From positions 1,545,001 to 1,609,000 of the forward strand of contig NZ_CP155567.1 in NCBI RefSeq assembly GCF_039696035.1: 64,000 nucleotides of DNA, in the 5' to 3' direction. Shown one piece after another: positions 30,407 to 39,469 of this stretch. A model generated the notes under the pieces. The model worked only from the letters and a program-made list of their open reading frames with translations. It had not been told where the DNA came from and did no database searches. The translations under genes and the position numbers were made by a program. The DNA comes from Microbulbifer sp. SAOS-129_SWC. GTDB taxonomy: Bacteria > Pseudomonadota > Gammaproteobacteria > Pseudomonadales > Cellvibrionaceae. Each line of letters begins with the position of its first letter. Position 1 is the first letter of the stretch.

Positions 30407-30952
30407 ATGGCCAGAATTCCCGTCTCCATGACGATCAACGGCCAGCCGGTGGGGCCGTACCAGGTTTCCGAGTACACCTCGATGCTGGATTTCCTGCACG
30501 AGTACCTCAACCTCACCGGCACCAAGTTCGGCTGTGGTATCGGGGTCTGCCGCGCCTGTGAAGTGGTGGTGGAACGCGGCGATGGCAGCCTCGAAACGGT
30601 GCGCACCTGTATCAACAACGTGGGGCGTTTCAACAGCAAGAAAATCACCACCGTGGAGGGGCACGGCAAGCGCAACGCCGAAGGCGAACTGGAAACCCTG
30701 TCGCCAGTGCAGCAGGCGTTCCTGCGCCACTTTTCCTTCCAGTGCGGCTGGTGCACGCCGGGTTTCGTCAATGCCGCCACGGTGCTGATCGACCGCCTCA
30801 AGCGCGAGCCGGTAACCGCCGCGCGGCTGGAGGACACCATCAGCGAGGCGCTGGGGCAGCATGTGTGTCGCTGCACCGGCTATGTGCGCTATTACCGCGC
30901 GGTCAAAGAAGTGATCGAGTCCACGCCCGGGCTGGTGAAATCGGAGGGGTGA
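30407..30952 (+). CDS. (2Fe-2S) subunit of the molybdenum hydroxylase
   Basis: A 181-residue protein with both iron-sulfur domains of the family. The plant-ferredoxin-type cluster uses Cys43, 48, 51 and 68 (GCGIGVCRAC and RTC). The second cluster uses FQCGWC and HVCRC. It passes electrons from the molybdenum site to the cytochrome subunit. The ATG is immediately after the TAG of the large subunit. It has no signal of its own and probably travels with the large subunit through Tat. Confidence 0.93.
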   Translation: MARIPVSMTINGQPVGPYQVSEYTSMLDFLHEYLNLTGTKFGCGIGVCRACEVVVERGDGSLETVRTCINNVGRFNSKKITTVEGHGKRNAEGELETLSPVQQAFLRHFSFQCGWCTPGFVNAATVLIDRLKREPVTAARLEDTISEALGQHVCRCTGYVRYYRAVKEVIESTPGLVKSEG

Positions 30953-30953
30953 T

Positions 30954-32204
30954 ATGTCGCTTTGCAACCTGGCCGCGCTGTTGCCGATGCTGAGTGCTCT
31001 GGTCATTGCGCAACTCATCGCCAGTGACGCACAGGCACAAACGGCGTTCGAGCGCGGCCGCTACCTGGCCCGCGCGGGAGACTGCATTGCCTGTCATACG
31101 GCGCAGAACGGGCGGCCGTTTATCGGCGGGCGCCCGTTCAAGACCCCGTTCGGCACGCTGTATTCCACCAATATCACCCCGGACAAGGAGACCGGAATCG
31201 GCCGCTACAGCCTGGCGCAGTTCACCGCGGCCATGCGCCTCGGTGAGGGGCTGCACGGCAACCTCTACCCGGCCATGCCGTATACCTCTTACCGGGGGAT
31301 CAGCGACGAGGACATTGCCGCCCTCTATGACTACTTCATGAACCTGCCGCCGGTGCGCTACAAGGCGCCGAAGAATGCGCTGCTGTTCCCCGCCAACCTG
31401 CGCTTCGGGCTCGCCATCTGGAACTGGCTGTACCTGGACGAGGATCCGTTGGCGCGGCCGCCCGACAAGAGCGATGAGTGGCAGCGCGGCAATTACCTGG
31501 TCAATGTCCTCGGCCACTGTGGCGAGTGCCATACGCCGCGCAATTTCGCCTTTGCGATGCGCACCGACGAGTCCCTCGCCGGCAATGTGCTGGAGGGCTG
31601 GGACGCGGTGGATATTCGCCCGCACGCGCTGCGTCGCCAGGGCTGGAACCGCGCGCAGTTGCGGCAACTGTTCAGCGAGGGCAGCAGCGACCGGGGCACG
31701 CTGTTCGGCGAAATGTACCGGGTGGTCGAGCACAGCCTCAGCCGGCTGAGCGGTGACGATATCAATGCGATCATCACCTACCTGCTCGACGACAGCCAGG
31801 CGCTGCCGCAGCAGGGCGCGGACCTTGCCGGAGCGGCGCAGCGCTTTGCGCAGGGGCGCAGCGACTTCGTCGCCTACTGTAGCGGTTGTCACGGGCGCGA
31901 GGGCCGCGGTATCACCCTCGCGTTTGCGCCGCCGATGGCTACCAATGCCGGTGTGCGTGTGCGCAGCCCGCACAATCTGGTGGCGGTGATGCTGCGCGGC
32001 CTGCCGCAACAGCGACGCGACCGCAGTCACGCCCGCGCCGGCATGCCGTCTTTCCAGCGGGAACTGAGCGATGCGCGGATTGCCGGTATTGCCAACTTTA
32101 TGCGCGCCGCCTGGGGGCGGGCCAAGGGGGAAATCAGCGCGCAGGACGTGGCGGAGATCCGCCGCGCGCTGGATGAAGAGGGACACCTGGGCGAGAACGA
32201 CTGA
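30954..32204 (+). CDS. Triheme cytochrome c subunit of the molybdenum hydroxylase
   Basis: A 416-residue protein with a signal peptide ending ASDAQAQ and three heme c motifs: CIACH (residues 44-48), CGECH (about 190) and CSGCH (about 310). Such subunits accept electrons from the 2Fe-2S protein and pass them to the respiratory chain, replacing the FAD subunit of cytosolic xanthine dehydrogenases. It starts 1 nt after the 2Fe-2S gene. The arrangement Mo, FeS, cyt c supports a periplasmic aldehyde or N-heterocycle dehydrogenase. Confidence 0.93.
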   Translation: MSLCNLAALLPMLSALVIAQLIASDAQAQTAFERGRYLARAGDCIACHTAQNGRPFIGGRPFKTPFGTLYSTNITPDKETGIGRYSLAQFTAAMRLGEGLHGNLYPAMPYTSYRGISDEDIAALYDYFMNLPPVRYKAPKNALLFPANLRFGLAIWNWLYLDEDPLARPPDKSDEWQRGNYLVNVLGHCGECHTPRNFAFAMRTDESLAGNVLEGWDAVDIRPHALRRQGWNRAQLRQLFSEGSSDRGTLFGEMYRVVEHSLSRLSGDDINAIITYLLDDSQALPQQGADLAGAAQRFAQGRSDFVAYCSGCHGREGRGITLAFAPPMATNAGVRVRSPHNLVAVMLRGLPQQRRDRSHARAGMPSFQRELSDARIAGIANFMRAAWGRAKGEISAQDVAEIRRALDEEGHLGEND

Positions 32205-32317
32205 GCGCTCTCAAGGGCGGTCTGTTGTTTTGCCGGCCTGCCGCGCCGTGCCCGATGGCGATGACGCCCGTGCCGACGAAGGCGGCAAGAACAATAGCCG
32301 CGGGGGCCGCCGGAATT

Positions 32318-33145
32318 TCAGGTGCGCGCGCCGACCAGCGCGGCCGGATCCAGCCGGTAGAGCGCACGCAGTTCGTCATACAGCAGTGGATGCCTGTCGC
32401 GCATTGCGGCGGGAATCACAAAGAACGCTTCGGTGGCCACGGCAAAAAATTCCGCCGGTGACACGGCCCCGTAGTTGTCGAGTACCGGATCCGACTCGCC
32501 CCGGGCCGGTAGTGCGCGCAGACGCTTGAATTCCGGCCCCAGGACCCGCGCCCAGTTTTTGCCGGCCGCGGTGCCGGTAAACAGTGGGCGGCCGTCAAAG
32601 TGGCCGTCCTCCTCGTCCAGTTTGTGCGCGAATTCGTGCAGCGCGACATTGCGCCCGTGCTCCGGGTGCGCCAGGTCCTGCTGCAGATCCCCCCAGGACA
32701 GTACCACCGGCCCGAGGTAGTGGGCCTCTCCCTCGCGCGCGCTGTGTTCGGTGGATTTCACATAGTTGTCCACACGGGTCTCCCGCGCCACATAGGTGTC
32801 TGGGTACATCAGTACTGTGTACAGGTCCGGGTAGCAGTCGTTGGGTCGGTCGAGCAGTAGCAGGCAGGCGTGCGCGGCGACAGTCACACGCATACGCTCG
32901 GTCACTTCCAGCCCTTCGCAGCCGACGAATTCCTTGCTGTTCAGGAACAGTGCCATATTGGCCTGCAGTTCCCGCTGCTGCTGCGCGGACAGCGACCGGT
33001 AGAGCAGAAGGTTGTCTGCCAGCAATTGCTGTTGCTGTGCCGACAGCGGCTTGCCGCGCAGATAGTGGCGGTGCCAGCGCCGATAGTACAGGGGCACCAG
33101 CCAGATCAGCAGGGCGAGCAGGATAATGGCCAGGAATGTGGTCAT
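32318..33145 (-). CDS. mtfA: MtfA-family zinc metallopeptidase
   Basis: A 275-residue protein with a single N-terminal membrane segment (TFLAIILLALLIWLVPLYY). It has the zinc-binding motif HEFAHKLDEEDGHFDG, an HExxH metallopeptidase signature of the M90/MtfA group. A downstream NYGAVSPAEFFAVATEAFF supplies the distal ligand region. E. coli MtfA is cytosolic and binds the sugar regulator Mlc; an N-terminal anchor is common in other proteobacteria. ATG 33145 is chosen; the frame continues upstream to 33310 into the neighbouring gene but that part is not family-like. Confidence 0.9.
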   Translation of the reverse strand: MTTFLAIILLALLIWLVPLYYRRWHRHYLRGKPLSAQQQQLLADNLLLYRSLSAQQQRELQANMALFLNSKEFVGCEGLEVTERMRVTVAAHACLLLLDRPNDCYPDLYTVLMYPDTYVARETRVDNYVKSTEHSAREGEAHYLGPVVLSWGDLQQDLAHPEHGRNVALHEFAHKLDEEDGHFDGRPLFTGTAAGKNWARVLGPEFKRLRALPARGESDPVLDNYGAVSPAEFFAVATEAFFVIPAAMRDRHPLLYDELRALYRLDPAALVGART

Positions 33146-33179
33146 GGTGCTTTGTCGGAGTTGCCGGGTTTTCCTGAGT

Positions 33180-33884
33180 TTAAGGAATCCCGTACTTGCG
33201 CGCGAGCCGGTCGATATCCTCTTGCGGACGCCGGCGCTTGGTGCATTTGATTTTAAACCACTGAACCACGTGGCTGTCGATATCCTGCGGTACCAATTCG
33301 CGGTACTCACCGCAGGTGTCGCCGTGCTGTATGAAGGTGCCGGTGTTGGTCATGTACTCCGCCTGGCGCGGCTTGAACTTCTTCACTTTGTTGCGCTCGT
33401 GGCTAAGTTGTTGGCGCAGGCGTGGATCGAACACCGTGGAGCGGCGCTTGGCGCCGTCGCGCGGCGGTTCGACGGCTCCGGTTGCGGGGATCAGCGTCTT
33501 TGGTTGCAGTGTGCTCGGTTCCGGCGTGTTTGATTCTGAAGTAGTTTCAGCAGTCGGCGCCGTTGGCGCGCGTGCCGGCTCTGCTGGCGCAATGGAAACG
33601 GGCTTTTCGGGCGATTGGCGCTCGGCGGGAATTTGTGGCAGTCGTTGTGGCGGTGCGGTGACGGTATCCGGTTGCGGTGCGGATTGTGGCTCCGGCTTTG
33701 CCGGCGGTTTTACCAGCGTGACGTCGATAGTCCGCCTGGACTCGCGGGATTCCTCCTGCTTGGCGAGCGGGATACCGAGCACGGCGATATGCAGCAGCAG
33801 GGCAGCGGCCAGTGCCAGCCACAGTGGCCGCTTGGAGGGCGGCGCGGCATCGTCTGTGAATTGGGCCGGGTCGCAGAGGTGCAT
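33180..33884 (-). CDS. Single-pass membrane protein with proline-rich periplasmic linker, TonB-like layout
   Basis: A 234-residue protein: a short cytoplasmic N-terminus, one membrane segment (about residues 21-39, LWLALAAALLLHIAVLGI), then about 100 residues rich in Pro, Ala, Thr and Glu. A basic C-terminal domain has two cysteines (HGDTCGEYREL, KIKCTKRRR). The layout is like TonB, but I do not see the TonB C-terminal YP motif. The C-terminal domain is its own short conserved-looking module. It may span the periplasm and sense or contact an envelope partner. It lies 34 bp upstream of mtfA on the same strand, so the two may be co-transcribed. Confidence 0.7.
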   Translation of the reverse strand: MHLCDPAQFTDDAAPPSKRPLWLALAAALLLHIAVLGIPLAKQEESRESRRTIDVTLVKPPAKPEPQSAPQPDTVTAPPQRLPQIPAERQSPEKPVSIAPAEPARAPTAPTAETTSESNTPEPSTLQPKTLIPATGAVEPPRDGAKRRSTVFDPRLRQQLSHERNKVKKFKPRQAEYMTNTGTFIQHGDTCGEYRELVPQDIDSHVVQWFKIKCTKRRRPQEDIDRLARKYGIP

Positions 33885-34181
33885 TGCGGGGTAAGTGATC
33901 CTTCACGGTGCAGGTTTCCTGTCAGTGTTTGAGTGCGGGCCGTGCCCCGGGTTCCCGCACCGCGGCTCTGTTCGCGCGGTCTTTATTTGCGGCCATCTGC
34001 AAAATAGGGCTTGCAAAGCGCCAGCGGGCGCGGCAGAATGCGCGCCCTATCGAGCTGAAGCGGCGTCCATCGGGCGGCCTGAAAGCTCGGTAACTTGCGG
34101 ATTTTTAAGGCTTTTTTCTTAAAAAGAATTAAAAAAGAGTTGACTCGCTAAAGCCGACTCACTATAGTTCGCATCCACAAC
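33885..34181. other. Intergenic region before tRNA-Arg
   Basis: About 300 bp without a supported gene. It must contain the promoters for the TonB-like gene (minus) and the tRNA (plus). The last 90 bp are AT-rich, as is usual upstream of a tRNA gene. I see no further structure. Confidence 0.5.
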
Positions 34182-34258
34182 GCGCTCGTAGCTCAGCTGG
34201 ATAGAGTACCTGGCTACGAACCAGGCGGTCGGAGGTTCGAATCCTCCCGAGCGCGCCA
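34182..34258 (+). tRNA. tRNA-Arg (anticodon ACG)
   Basis: A 77-nt tRNA with encoded CCA. The acceptor stem GCGCTCG pairs with CGAGCGC. The anticodon stem CCTGG/CCAGG encloses CTACGAA with ACG in the middle (read as ICG). The T loop is GTTCGAATC. A terminator follows 7 bp later. Confidence 0.98.
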
Positions 34259-34265
34259 TACGAAG

Positions 34266-34297
34266 AAGCCCGATCCGCAAGGATCGGGCTTTTTTTA
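34266..34297 (+). terminator. Terminator after tRNA-Arg
   Basis: AAGCCCGATCC and GGATCGGGCTT form a perfect 11-bp stem around GCAA, followed by a T run. Confidence 0.93.
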
Positions 34298-34432
34298 TGC
34301 GTCTTTTCCCGGTCCCTCCATCGTGGCGGACGTGAGTACAGGGGCCGGAAACTATACTGTGGGTGGCCGTGGTCCTTCTCCAGAGTGGGGCTGACCGCGG
34401 GTAGCGGGGGCTGGATACCACACGGGGCAGTG

Positions 34433-36406
34433 ATGGCAGACGAACCGGACAGCCACAAGCCGGGCGGGGACACCGAGCCGCCCCAGCAAGAGCCACCTTC
34501 GCCGCCGCGGGTGCCGTGGACGCTGTATCTGATCTGGATTGCGGCGATCCTGCTGACCACACAGTTCCTCGTGAACACGGGCCAGCACGGGGTGCAGCGC
34601 CAGAGCATTTCCTATACCGAATTCAAGGACAAGGTCCGCAGCGACAGTGTGTCCAGTGTGACCCTGCAGGGCCAGCGCATCCTCGGTACCTACCGGCGCG
34701 CGGATAGCCAGGTGCAGGGGCAAGTGGAAACCGCCGGCAGTAAACCCGAAGCCACGCACTTTACCACCACCCGTCCGCCGGTGGACGATCCCGCGCTGAT
34801 GCCACTGCTGGAAGATCACGGCGTGGAGATACGTGCGCAACCGCAGGGCGACGACACCTGGTCGCGGCTGATGATCGGCCTGATTCCGTGGATCCTGATC
34901 CTGGGGCTGCTCTGGTACGCCGGGCGCCGCGTGCAGGAACGCGCCGGAGGATTTGGCGGTGGCGGCGCCTTCGGCTTTGGCAAGTCCACCGCCAAGCGTT
35001 TTCGCCGCGGTGAAACACACGTGACCTTCGACGATGTCGCCGGCCTCGCCAATGCCAAGCGCGATCTGCAGGAAATCGCCGGCTACCTGAAAAATCCCGA
35101 CCACTACCGCAAGCTGGGCGCCAAGATCCCCAAGGGCATACTGCTGATGGGGCCGCCCGGTACGGGCAAGACGTTGCTGGCCAAGGCACTGGCGGGCGAG
35201 AGCGATGTGCCGTTCTTCAGTATCAGCGGCTCCGAATTTATCGAGATGTTTGTCGGCGTTGGTGCATCCCGCGTGCGGGATATGTTTGCCAGTGCCAAGA
35301 AGGAAGCCCCCTCGATCATTTTTATCGACGAGATCGACTCGGTCGGCCGCGCCCGCGGCACCGGGCTCGGTGGCGGCCACGACGAGCGCGAACAGACCCT
35401 GAACCAGATCCTCGGGGAAATGGATGGTTTCGACCCCCACGAGGCGGTGGTGGTGGTGGCGGCCACCAACCGGCCGGATGTGCTCGACGCGGCGTTGATG
35501 CGCCCCGGCCGCTTCGACCGCAAGATCGCGCTGGACCTGCCGGACAAGAATGCGCGCCTGGCGATTCTGAAAATCCACTCGCGGGAAGTACCGCAGGCCG
35601 GGGACGTGGACCTGCAGCGCCTGGCCGCGCTGACAGTCGGCTTTTCCGGTGCGGATCTGGAAAACCTGATCAACGAGGCGGCGCTGTTGGCCGGGCGCGA
35701 AGACAAATCCGAGGTGGATATGGGCTGCATGCTGGAGGCGCGCGACAAGGTCGTGCTCGGCAGCGAGCGCGAGATGGTGATTGGCGACCAGGAGAAAAAG
35801 ATTGTCGCCTACCACGAGTCCGGCCACGCGCTGGTGGCGAGCGTGCTGCCCCATGCGGATCCTCTCGACAAGGCAACGATCATTCCGCGCGGCCGCAGCC
35901 TCGGTGCCACCGAGCAGATTCCCGAGGAGGAGCACCACAACCTGCAGCCCAGTTACCTGCGCGATCGTATCGGCGTGATGCTCGGCGGCCGCGCGGCCGA
36001 AAAAGTGGTGTTCAGCGAAGTCAGTTCCGGCGCCGAGGAAGATCTGAAGCAGGTCACGCGCCTGGCGCGGCATATGGTCACGCACTGGGGCATGAGCGAG
36101 AAGATCGGCCCGGTGGCATTCCGCCGCGGCGAGGAACATATCTTCCTCGGCCGGGAAATGGCGCAACAGCGGGATTTCAGCGAACACACGGCGCAGACCA
36201 TCGACGAGGAGATCACCGCGCTGGTCAGCGGTATCGAGAAGGAGGTCATTGCGCTGCTGGAGAAACGCCGTGAACAGCTGGATGCGCTGGCGGCGGCGCT
36301 ACTGGAAAAGGAAACGCTGGAAGCGGCGGAAATCCAGCGGATTATTCAGCGACCGGACGAGCGCGGCAAAGCCTCACCCGCTCAAAAACCTGATCGCCAC
36401 TCCTGA
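34433..36406 (+). CDS. FtsH-family ATP-dependent zinc metalloprotease (paralogue candidate)
   Basis: A 657-residue membrane AAA+ protease. It has two membrane segments (about residues 29-46 and 145-163) around a periplasmic domain, then Walker A GPPGTGKT (about 240-247), Walker B IIFIDEID, the second region of homology [20 protein letters not shown], and zinc motif HESGH. It degrades membrane and regulatory proteins. The N-terminus is proline-rich ([14 protein letters not shown]), unlike housekeeping FtsH, and the usual rlmE-ftsH-folP neighbourhood is absent. A second, specialised FtsH is therefore likely. ATG 34433 fits; an earlier in-frame start at 34385 would add 16 unlikely residues. Confidence 0.92.
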   Translation: MADEPDSHKPGGDTEPPQQEPPSPPRVPWTLYLIWIAAILLTTQFLVNTGQHGVQRQSISYTEFKDKVRSDSVSSVTLQGQRILGTYRRADSQVQGQVETAGSKPEATHFTTTRPPVDDPALMPLLEDHGVEIRAQPQGDDTWSRLMIGLIPWILILGLLWYAGRRVQERAGGFGGGGAFGFGKSTAKRFRRGETHVTFDDVAGLANAKRDLQEIAGYLKNPDHYRKLGAKIPKGILLMGPPGTGKTLLAKALAGESDVPFFSISGSEFIEMFVGVGASRVRDMFASAKKEAPSIIFIDEIDSVGRARGTGLGGGHDEREQTLNQILGEMDGFDPHEAVVVVAATNRPDVLDAALMRPGRFDRKIALDLPDKNARLAILKIHSREVPQAGDVDLQRLAALTVGFSGADLENLINEAALLAGREDKSEVDMGCMLEARDKVVLGSEREMVIGDQEKKIVAYHESGHALVASVLPHADPLDKATIIPRGRSLGATEQIPEEEHHNLQPSYLRDRIGVMLGGRAAEKVVFSEVSSGAEEDLKQVTRLARHMVTHWGMSEKIGPVAFRRGEEHIFLGREMAQQRDFSEHTAQTIDEEITALVSGIEKEVIALLEKRREQLDALAAALLEKETLEAAEIQRIIQRPDERGKASPAQKPDRHS

Positions 36407-36435
36407 ATTGGCGTACTTTTTCCGCGCCCAAACTT

Positions 36436-36861
36436 TCAGGCCAGAGTGAGCAAACGATAGGTCAGGTACATCCAGGCCAGCGCCAGTATGACGAACCCAC
36501 CCATAAACGCATACATTCGATACTTCAGGTGGTTGCTGCCGGTGTGGATCAGGGCGTGCAGGGTGCGCAGTGCCGCAAAACCCCAGCAGAGCGCCAGCAG
36601 AACCCCGTCCGCGGCCTGCGTCACTGCGGCGATGACTACCAACAGGTAAAAAGTGACGGGCAGTTCAAACAGGTTGCTGTAGTGGCGCGACATCTGGCGC
36701 AGTTGATCCGGTTCTGCGCCATTCCGTTGCAGGAGGTAATAGGCGGGATCGACTGCCCTGTTGTACACGGCGCGCAGGCGCCCCCGAGCCATGGCAGCCG
36801 CCAGCACGAAGGTGAGTGCAACCAGGTAAATGGCAGGGAAAAATATCTGTATATTCGTCAT
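36436..36861 (-). CDS. MAPEG-family membrane protein
   Basis: A 141-residue protein with four membrane segments. It carries the MAPEG-type NLFELPVTFYLLVVIAA pattern (about residues 60-76), with RHYSNLFELP and LRTLHALIHTGSNHLKYR. The family holds eicosanoid and glutathione-linked enzymes in eukaryotes; the bacterial function is mostly unknown. ATG 36861 is preferred over an upstream in-frame start at 36990 that would run through the TetR operator. It is divergent from the TetR-family gene, which is probably its regulator. Confidence 0.85.
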   Translation of the reverse strand: MTNIQIFFPAIYLVALTFVLAAAMARGRLRAVYNRAVDPAYYLLQRNGAEPDQLRQMSRHYSNLFELPVTFYLLVVIAAVTQAADGVLLALCWGFAALRTLHALIHTGSNHLKYRMYAFMGGFVILALAWMYLTYRLLTLA

Positions 36862-36909
36862 GGATGTCGCTCCCGGGATTGTCGTGGAATGCTCGACCAT
36901 AGGCCCTTT

Positions 36910-36935
36910 TTTTATATGTTCAAGAACATATAAAA
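36910..36935. promoter_or_regulatory. Perfect inverted repeat, likely TetR operator
   Basis: TTTTATATGTTC and GAACATATAAAA form perfect 12-bp arms separated by AA, between the divergent MAPEG and TetR genes. The ATATAAAA end may double as a -10 region. An operator for the adjacent TetR protein, controlling both genes, is the simplest reading. Confidence 0.82.
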
Positions 36936-36967
36936 TGCCGGAAAAGTGCTGGAAGGGGATGGGGAAG

Positions 36968-37558
36968 ATGCCGCGCAGCAAGGAACACAAGGCCCGTTCG
37001 TGCGAGGCGATTCTCGCCGCCGCCTACCGCCTGTTTACTACGCGGGGGTTCGAGCGGGTGACCATCGATGCGGTGATGGCCGACGCAGGCCTCACCCGCG
37101 GGGCTTTTTACAATCATTTCGCCAGCAAGGCCGACCTCTATCGGGAGGCGTTCCAATATGGCGCCGACCAGCAGGCGCTGGGCCGTGCCGTCGTGGAGGG
37201 TGCCCCGGAAGCGGGCGAGCTGGAGGAGATTGTCCGACACTACCTGAGTCCTGCGCATGCCGACAGCGAGTCCGGTGGCTGTCCGCTGTCTTTCCTGAAT
37301 GCGGATGCCGCCGTCGACCGCTGGGAGATACGGCAGCTGTACAGCGGCGCTTTCGAGAAAGTCAGCGCGGTGCTGGGCGAGGCAATGCCGCAAGGTGCGC
37401 CGGCGCGGGAGAACGCCGGTGCGGTCATGGCGCTGATGATTGGCGCGGTGACGGTCAGCCGCGCGCTGACCGACCCGCAGCGCAAGCGGATGTTACTGCA
37501 GAGCTGCGAGCAGCTGGCACTGCAGCTGGTCGCCGCGCCCGCTGCCGCGGAGTCCTGA
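36968..37558 (+). CDS. TetR-family transcriptional regulator
   Basis: A 196-residue regulator. The N-terminal helix-turn-helix is typical: AILAAAYRLFTTRGFERVTI followed by ADAGLTRGAFYNHFASKADL. The C-terminal ligand-binding half ends in a helical segment. It resembles the AcrR/NemR type that senses small lipophilic or electrophilic compounds. The start is uncertain between ATG 36968 and ATG 36959; an ATG at 36935 overlaps the operator and is unlikely. It divides a divergent pair with the MAPEG gene. Confidence 0.92.
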   Translation: MPRSKEHKARSCEAILAAAYRLFTTRGFERVTIDAVMADAGLTRGAFYNHFASKADLYREAFQYGADQQALGRAVVEGAPEAGELEEIVRHYLSPAHADSESGGCPLSFLNADAAVDRWEIRQLYSGAFEKVSAVLGEAMPQGAPARENAGAVMALMIGAVTVSRALTDPQRKRMLLQSCEQLALQLVAAPAAAES

Positions 37559-37639
37559 GCGCTCTTGCCGCGCCGTCGCATTGAAATAGCGGTGGTAGGT
37601 TTCCACCTGCGGCAGCTCCGGAAGCTCCGGCATGGCTTG

Positions 37640-39391
37640 TCAGCGCTCGAACAGCGCGAGCAGCTTTTTCAGTGGCCGCGTGTTGATGACGTCGTCCGCC
37701 TCGAGCCAGCCGCGGCGTGCCTGGTCGACGCCGAAGCGCAGGTAGTCGAAGCCGCGGGTGCTGTGCGCGTCGGCGGCGATGGAAATTTTGACTCCCAGCT
37801 CTTTCGCCATCCTGCAACCGGCGTCGGTCAGGTCCAGGCGATCGGGCTGGGCGTTCAGTTCAATAAAGCAGCCGCGCTCGGCAGCGCCTTCGAGAACTCT
37901 TTCCAGGTCGAATTCGTAGGCCTCGCGCTGGTTGATCAGCCGGCCGCTGGGGTGGGCGAGAATATTCACGTGGCGGTTGTCCAGCGCGCGCAGGATACGC
38001 TCGGTCTGTTTCTGGCGCGACAAATCGAATTTGTAATGCACCGCACACAGCACGAAATCCAGCTCGTCGAGCACGCCGTCCGGCAGGTCCAGGGTGCCGT
38101 CCTCGAGGATATCCAGCTCGATGGACTTGAGCAGGCGCAATCCGTCGCCATTTTTTTCCAGTGTCTCGTTCAGTTTGTCGATAGCCCTGATCTGTTGCAG
38201 CAATTGTTGCTCGTCCAGGCCGTGGGCCACGCTCAGGTGCCTGGAGTGATCGGTGATCGCCAGGTACTCGAAGCCGCGCTCGGCAGCCGCTTTGGCCATG
38301 GCCTTGAGGCTGTCGTGGCCGTCGGTCGCGTCGGTATGGGTGTGCAGGTTGCCGCGCAGCTGATCCGGCTGCACCAGCCGGGGTAGCTTGCCCGCGCGCG
38401 CGGCCTCCAGCTCACCGCGATTCTCGCGCAGCTCCGGGGGAATGAAGGGGAGATCGACGGCGTCGTAAACGGATTTTTCCGTCTTGCCGGCAATGCGTTT
38501 ATCCCCCTCGAACACGCCGTACTCGTTGATCTTGTAGCCTTTCTTGATCCCGAGCTTGCGCACGGCAATATTGTGGTCCCGGGAGCCGGTGAAATAGTGT
38601 TGTGCGGCGCCGTAGCTGACCTGGGCCACTACGCGCAGGTCCACCTGCATCCCGCAGCGCAGGTAAACCGTGGAGCGGGTATCGCCCCTGGAGACGATTT
38701 CTTCGACCTCGTCGTAGCCGGTGAAGTGATCCATGACCGCGGTTGCCGGGCTATTTGCGCTGAGGGCTCCTGTCGCGGTTACCAGGATATCGAGATCGCC
38801 GACCGTCTCTTTGCGCCGGCGGTAGCTGCCGGCGATGATGATGTCTTTCACCCCGTCGGCTTTTTTCAGGTATTCGACCAGCGGCGCGGCGATCTCCTCT
38901 GCCTCGACCAGCTTGGTGCGCCGTTCCTCGCCGGAGTATTTCTCCAGGCGCTGCCGGATTTTCTCCTCGCTCTTTTCACCGAAACCCTCGATTGCGCGGA
39001 TCTCGCCACTTTGCACGGCTTTGCGCAGATCCTCGACGCTGTCGATGTCCAGGGCGTCGTGCAGTATCTTGACCCGTTTGGCTCCGAGCCCCTCGATTTT
39101 CATCAATTCGCTGAGTGCTGCCGGGGTGCGCTGCTCGACTTCATCGAGGAGCGGCAGCTCGCCACTGTCCACGAGCACTGCAATTTTTTTCGCCAGGTCA
39201 TCGCCGATATCCGGTAGCTCGGTCAGGTCGGCGCCATCCTCGATCAGGTCGGCCATGCTGCGCGGATAGCCACGCACGGTGCGCGCGGCATTGCGATAGG
39301 CGCGTACGCGGAAAGGGTTGGCGCCCTCGATTTCCAGCAGGTCGGCGAGGTGCTCGAAACGGTCGGCGATTTCGCGGTTGTGTATAGGCAT
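37640..39391 (-). CDS. polX: Family X DNA polymerase/3'-5' exonuclease PolX
   Basis: A 583-residue bacterial PolX. Residues 1-100 hold helix-hairpin-helix repeats (DLTELPDIGDDLAKKIAVLV, IEGLGAKRVKILHDAL). The middle is the nucleotidyltransferase core (IAGSYRRRKETVGDLDILV, catalytic aspartates in GDLDIL). From about residue 335 there is a PHP domain (NLHTHTDATDGHDSLKAM and later HPSGR, ADAHSTRGFDYLRFG) that gives 3'-5' exonuclease or AP-endonuclease activity. It acts in base-excision and gap repair. Length is normal. It stands alone on the minus strand, downstream of dusC. Confidence 0.95.
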   Translation of the reverse strand: MPIHNREIADRFEHLADLLEIEGANPFRVRAYRNAARTVRGYPRSMADLIEDGADLTELPDIGDDLAKKIAVLVDSGELPLLDEVEQRTPAALSELMKIEGLGAKRVKILHDALDIDSVEDLRKAVQSGEIRAIEGFGEKSEEKIRQRLEKYSGEERRTKLVEAEEIAAPLVEYLKKADGVKDIIIAGSYRRRKETVGDLDILVTATGALSANSPATAVMDHFTGYDEVEEIVSRGDTRSTVYLRCGMQVDLRVVAQVSYGAAQHYFTGSRDHNIAVRKLGIKKGYKINEYGVFEGDKRIAGKTEKSVYDAVDLPFIPPELRENRGELEAARAGKLPRLVQPDQLRGNLHTHTDATDGHDSLKAMAKAAAERGFEYLAITDHSRHLSVAHGLDEQQLLQQIRAIDKLNETLEKNGDGLRLLKSIELDILEDGTLDLPDGVLDELDFVLCAVHYKFDLSRQKQTERILRALDNRHVNILAHPSGRLINQREAYEFDLERVLEGAAERGCFIELNAQPDRLDLTDAGCRMAKELGVKISIAADAHSTRGFDYLRFGVDQARRGWLEADDVINTRPLKKLLALFER

Positions 39392-39469
39392 GGAAGCGCG
39401 CCAGGTGGCCTCGGGGAGAAAGGGGCGGGCCCTGCGCTTTCAGTATAGGGGGAGTGGTCGGGGCCGCGT

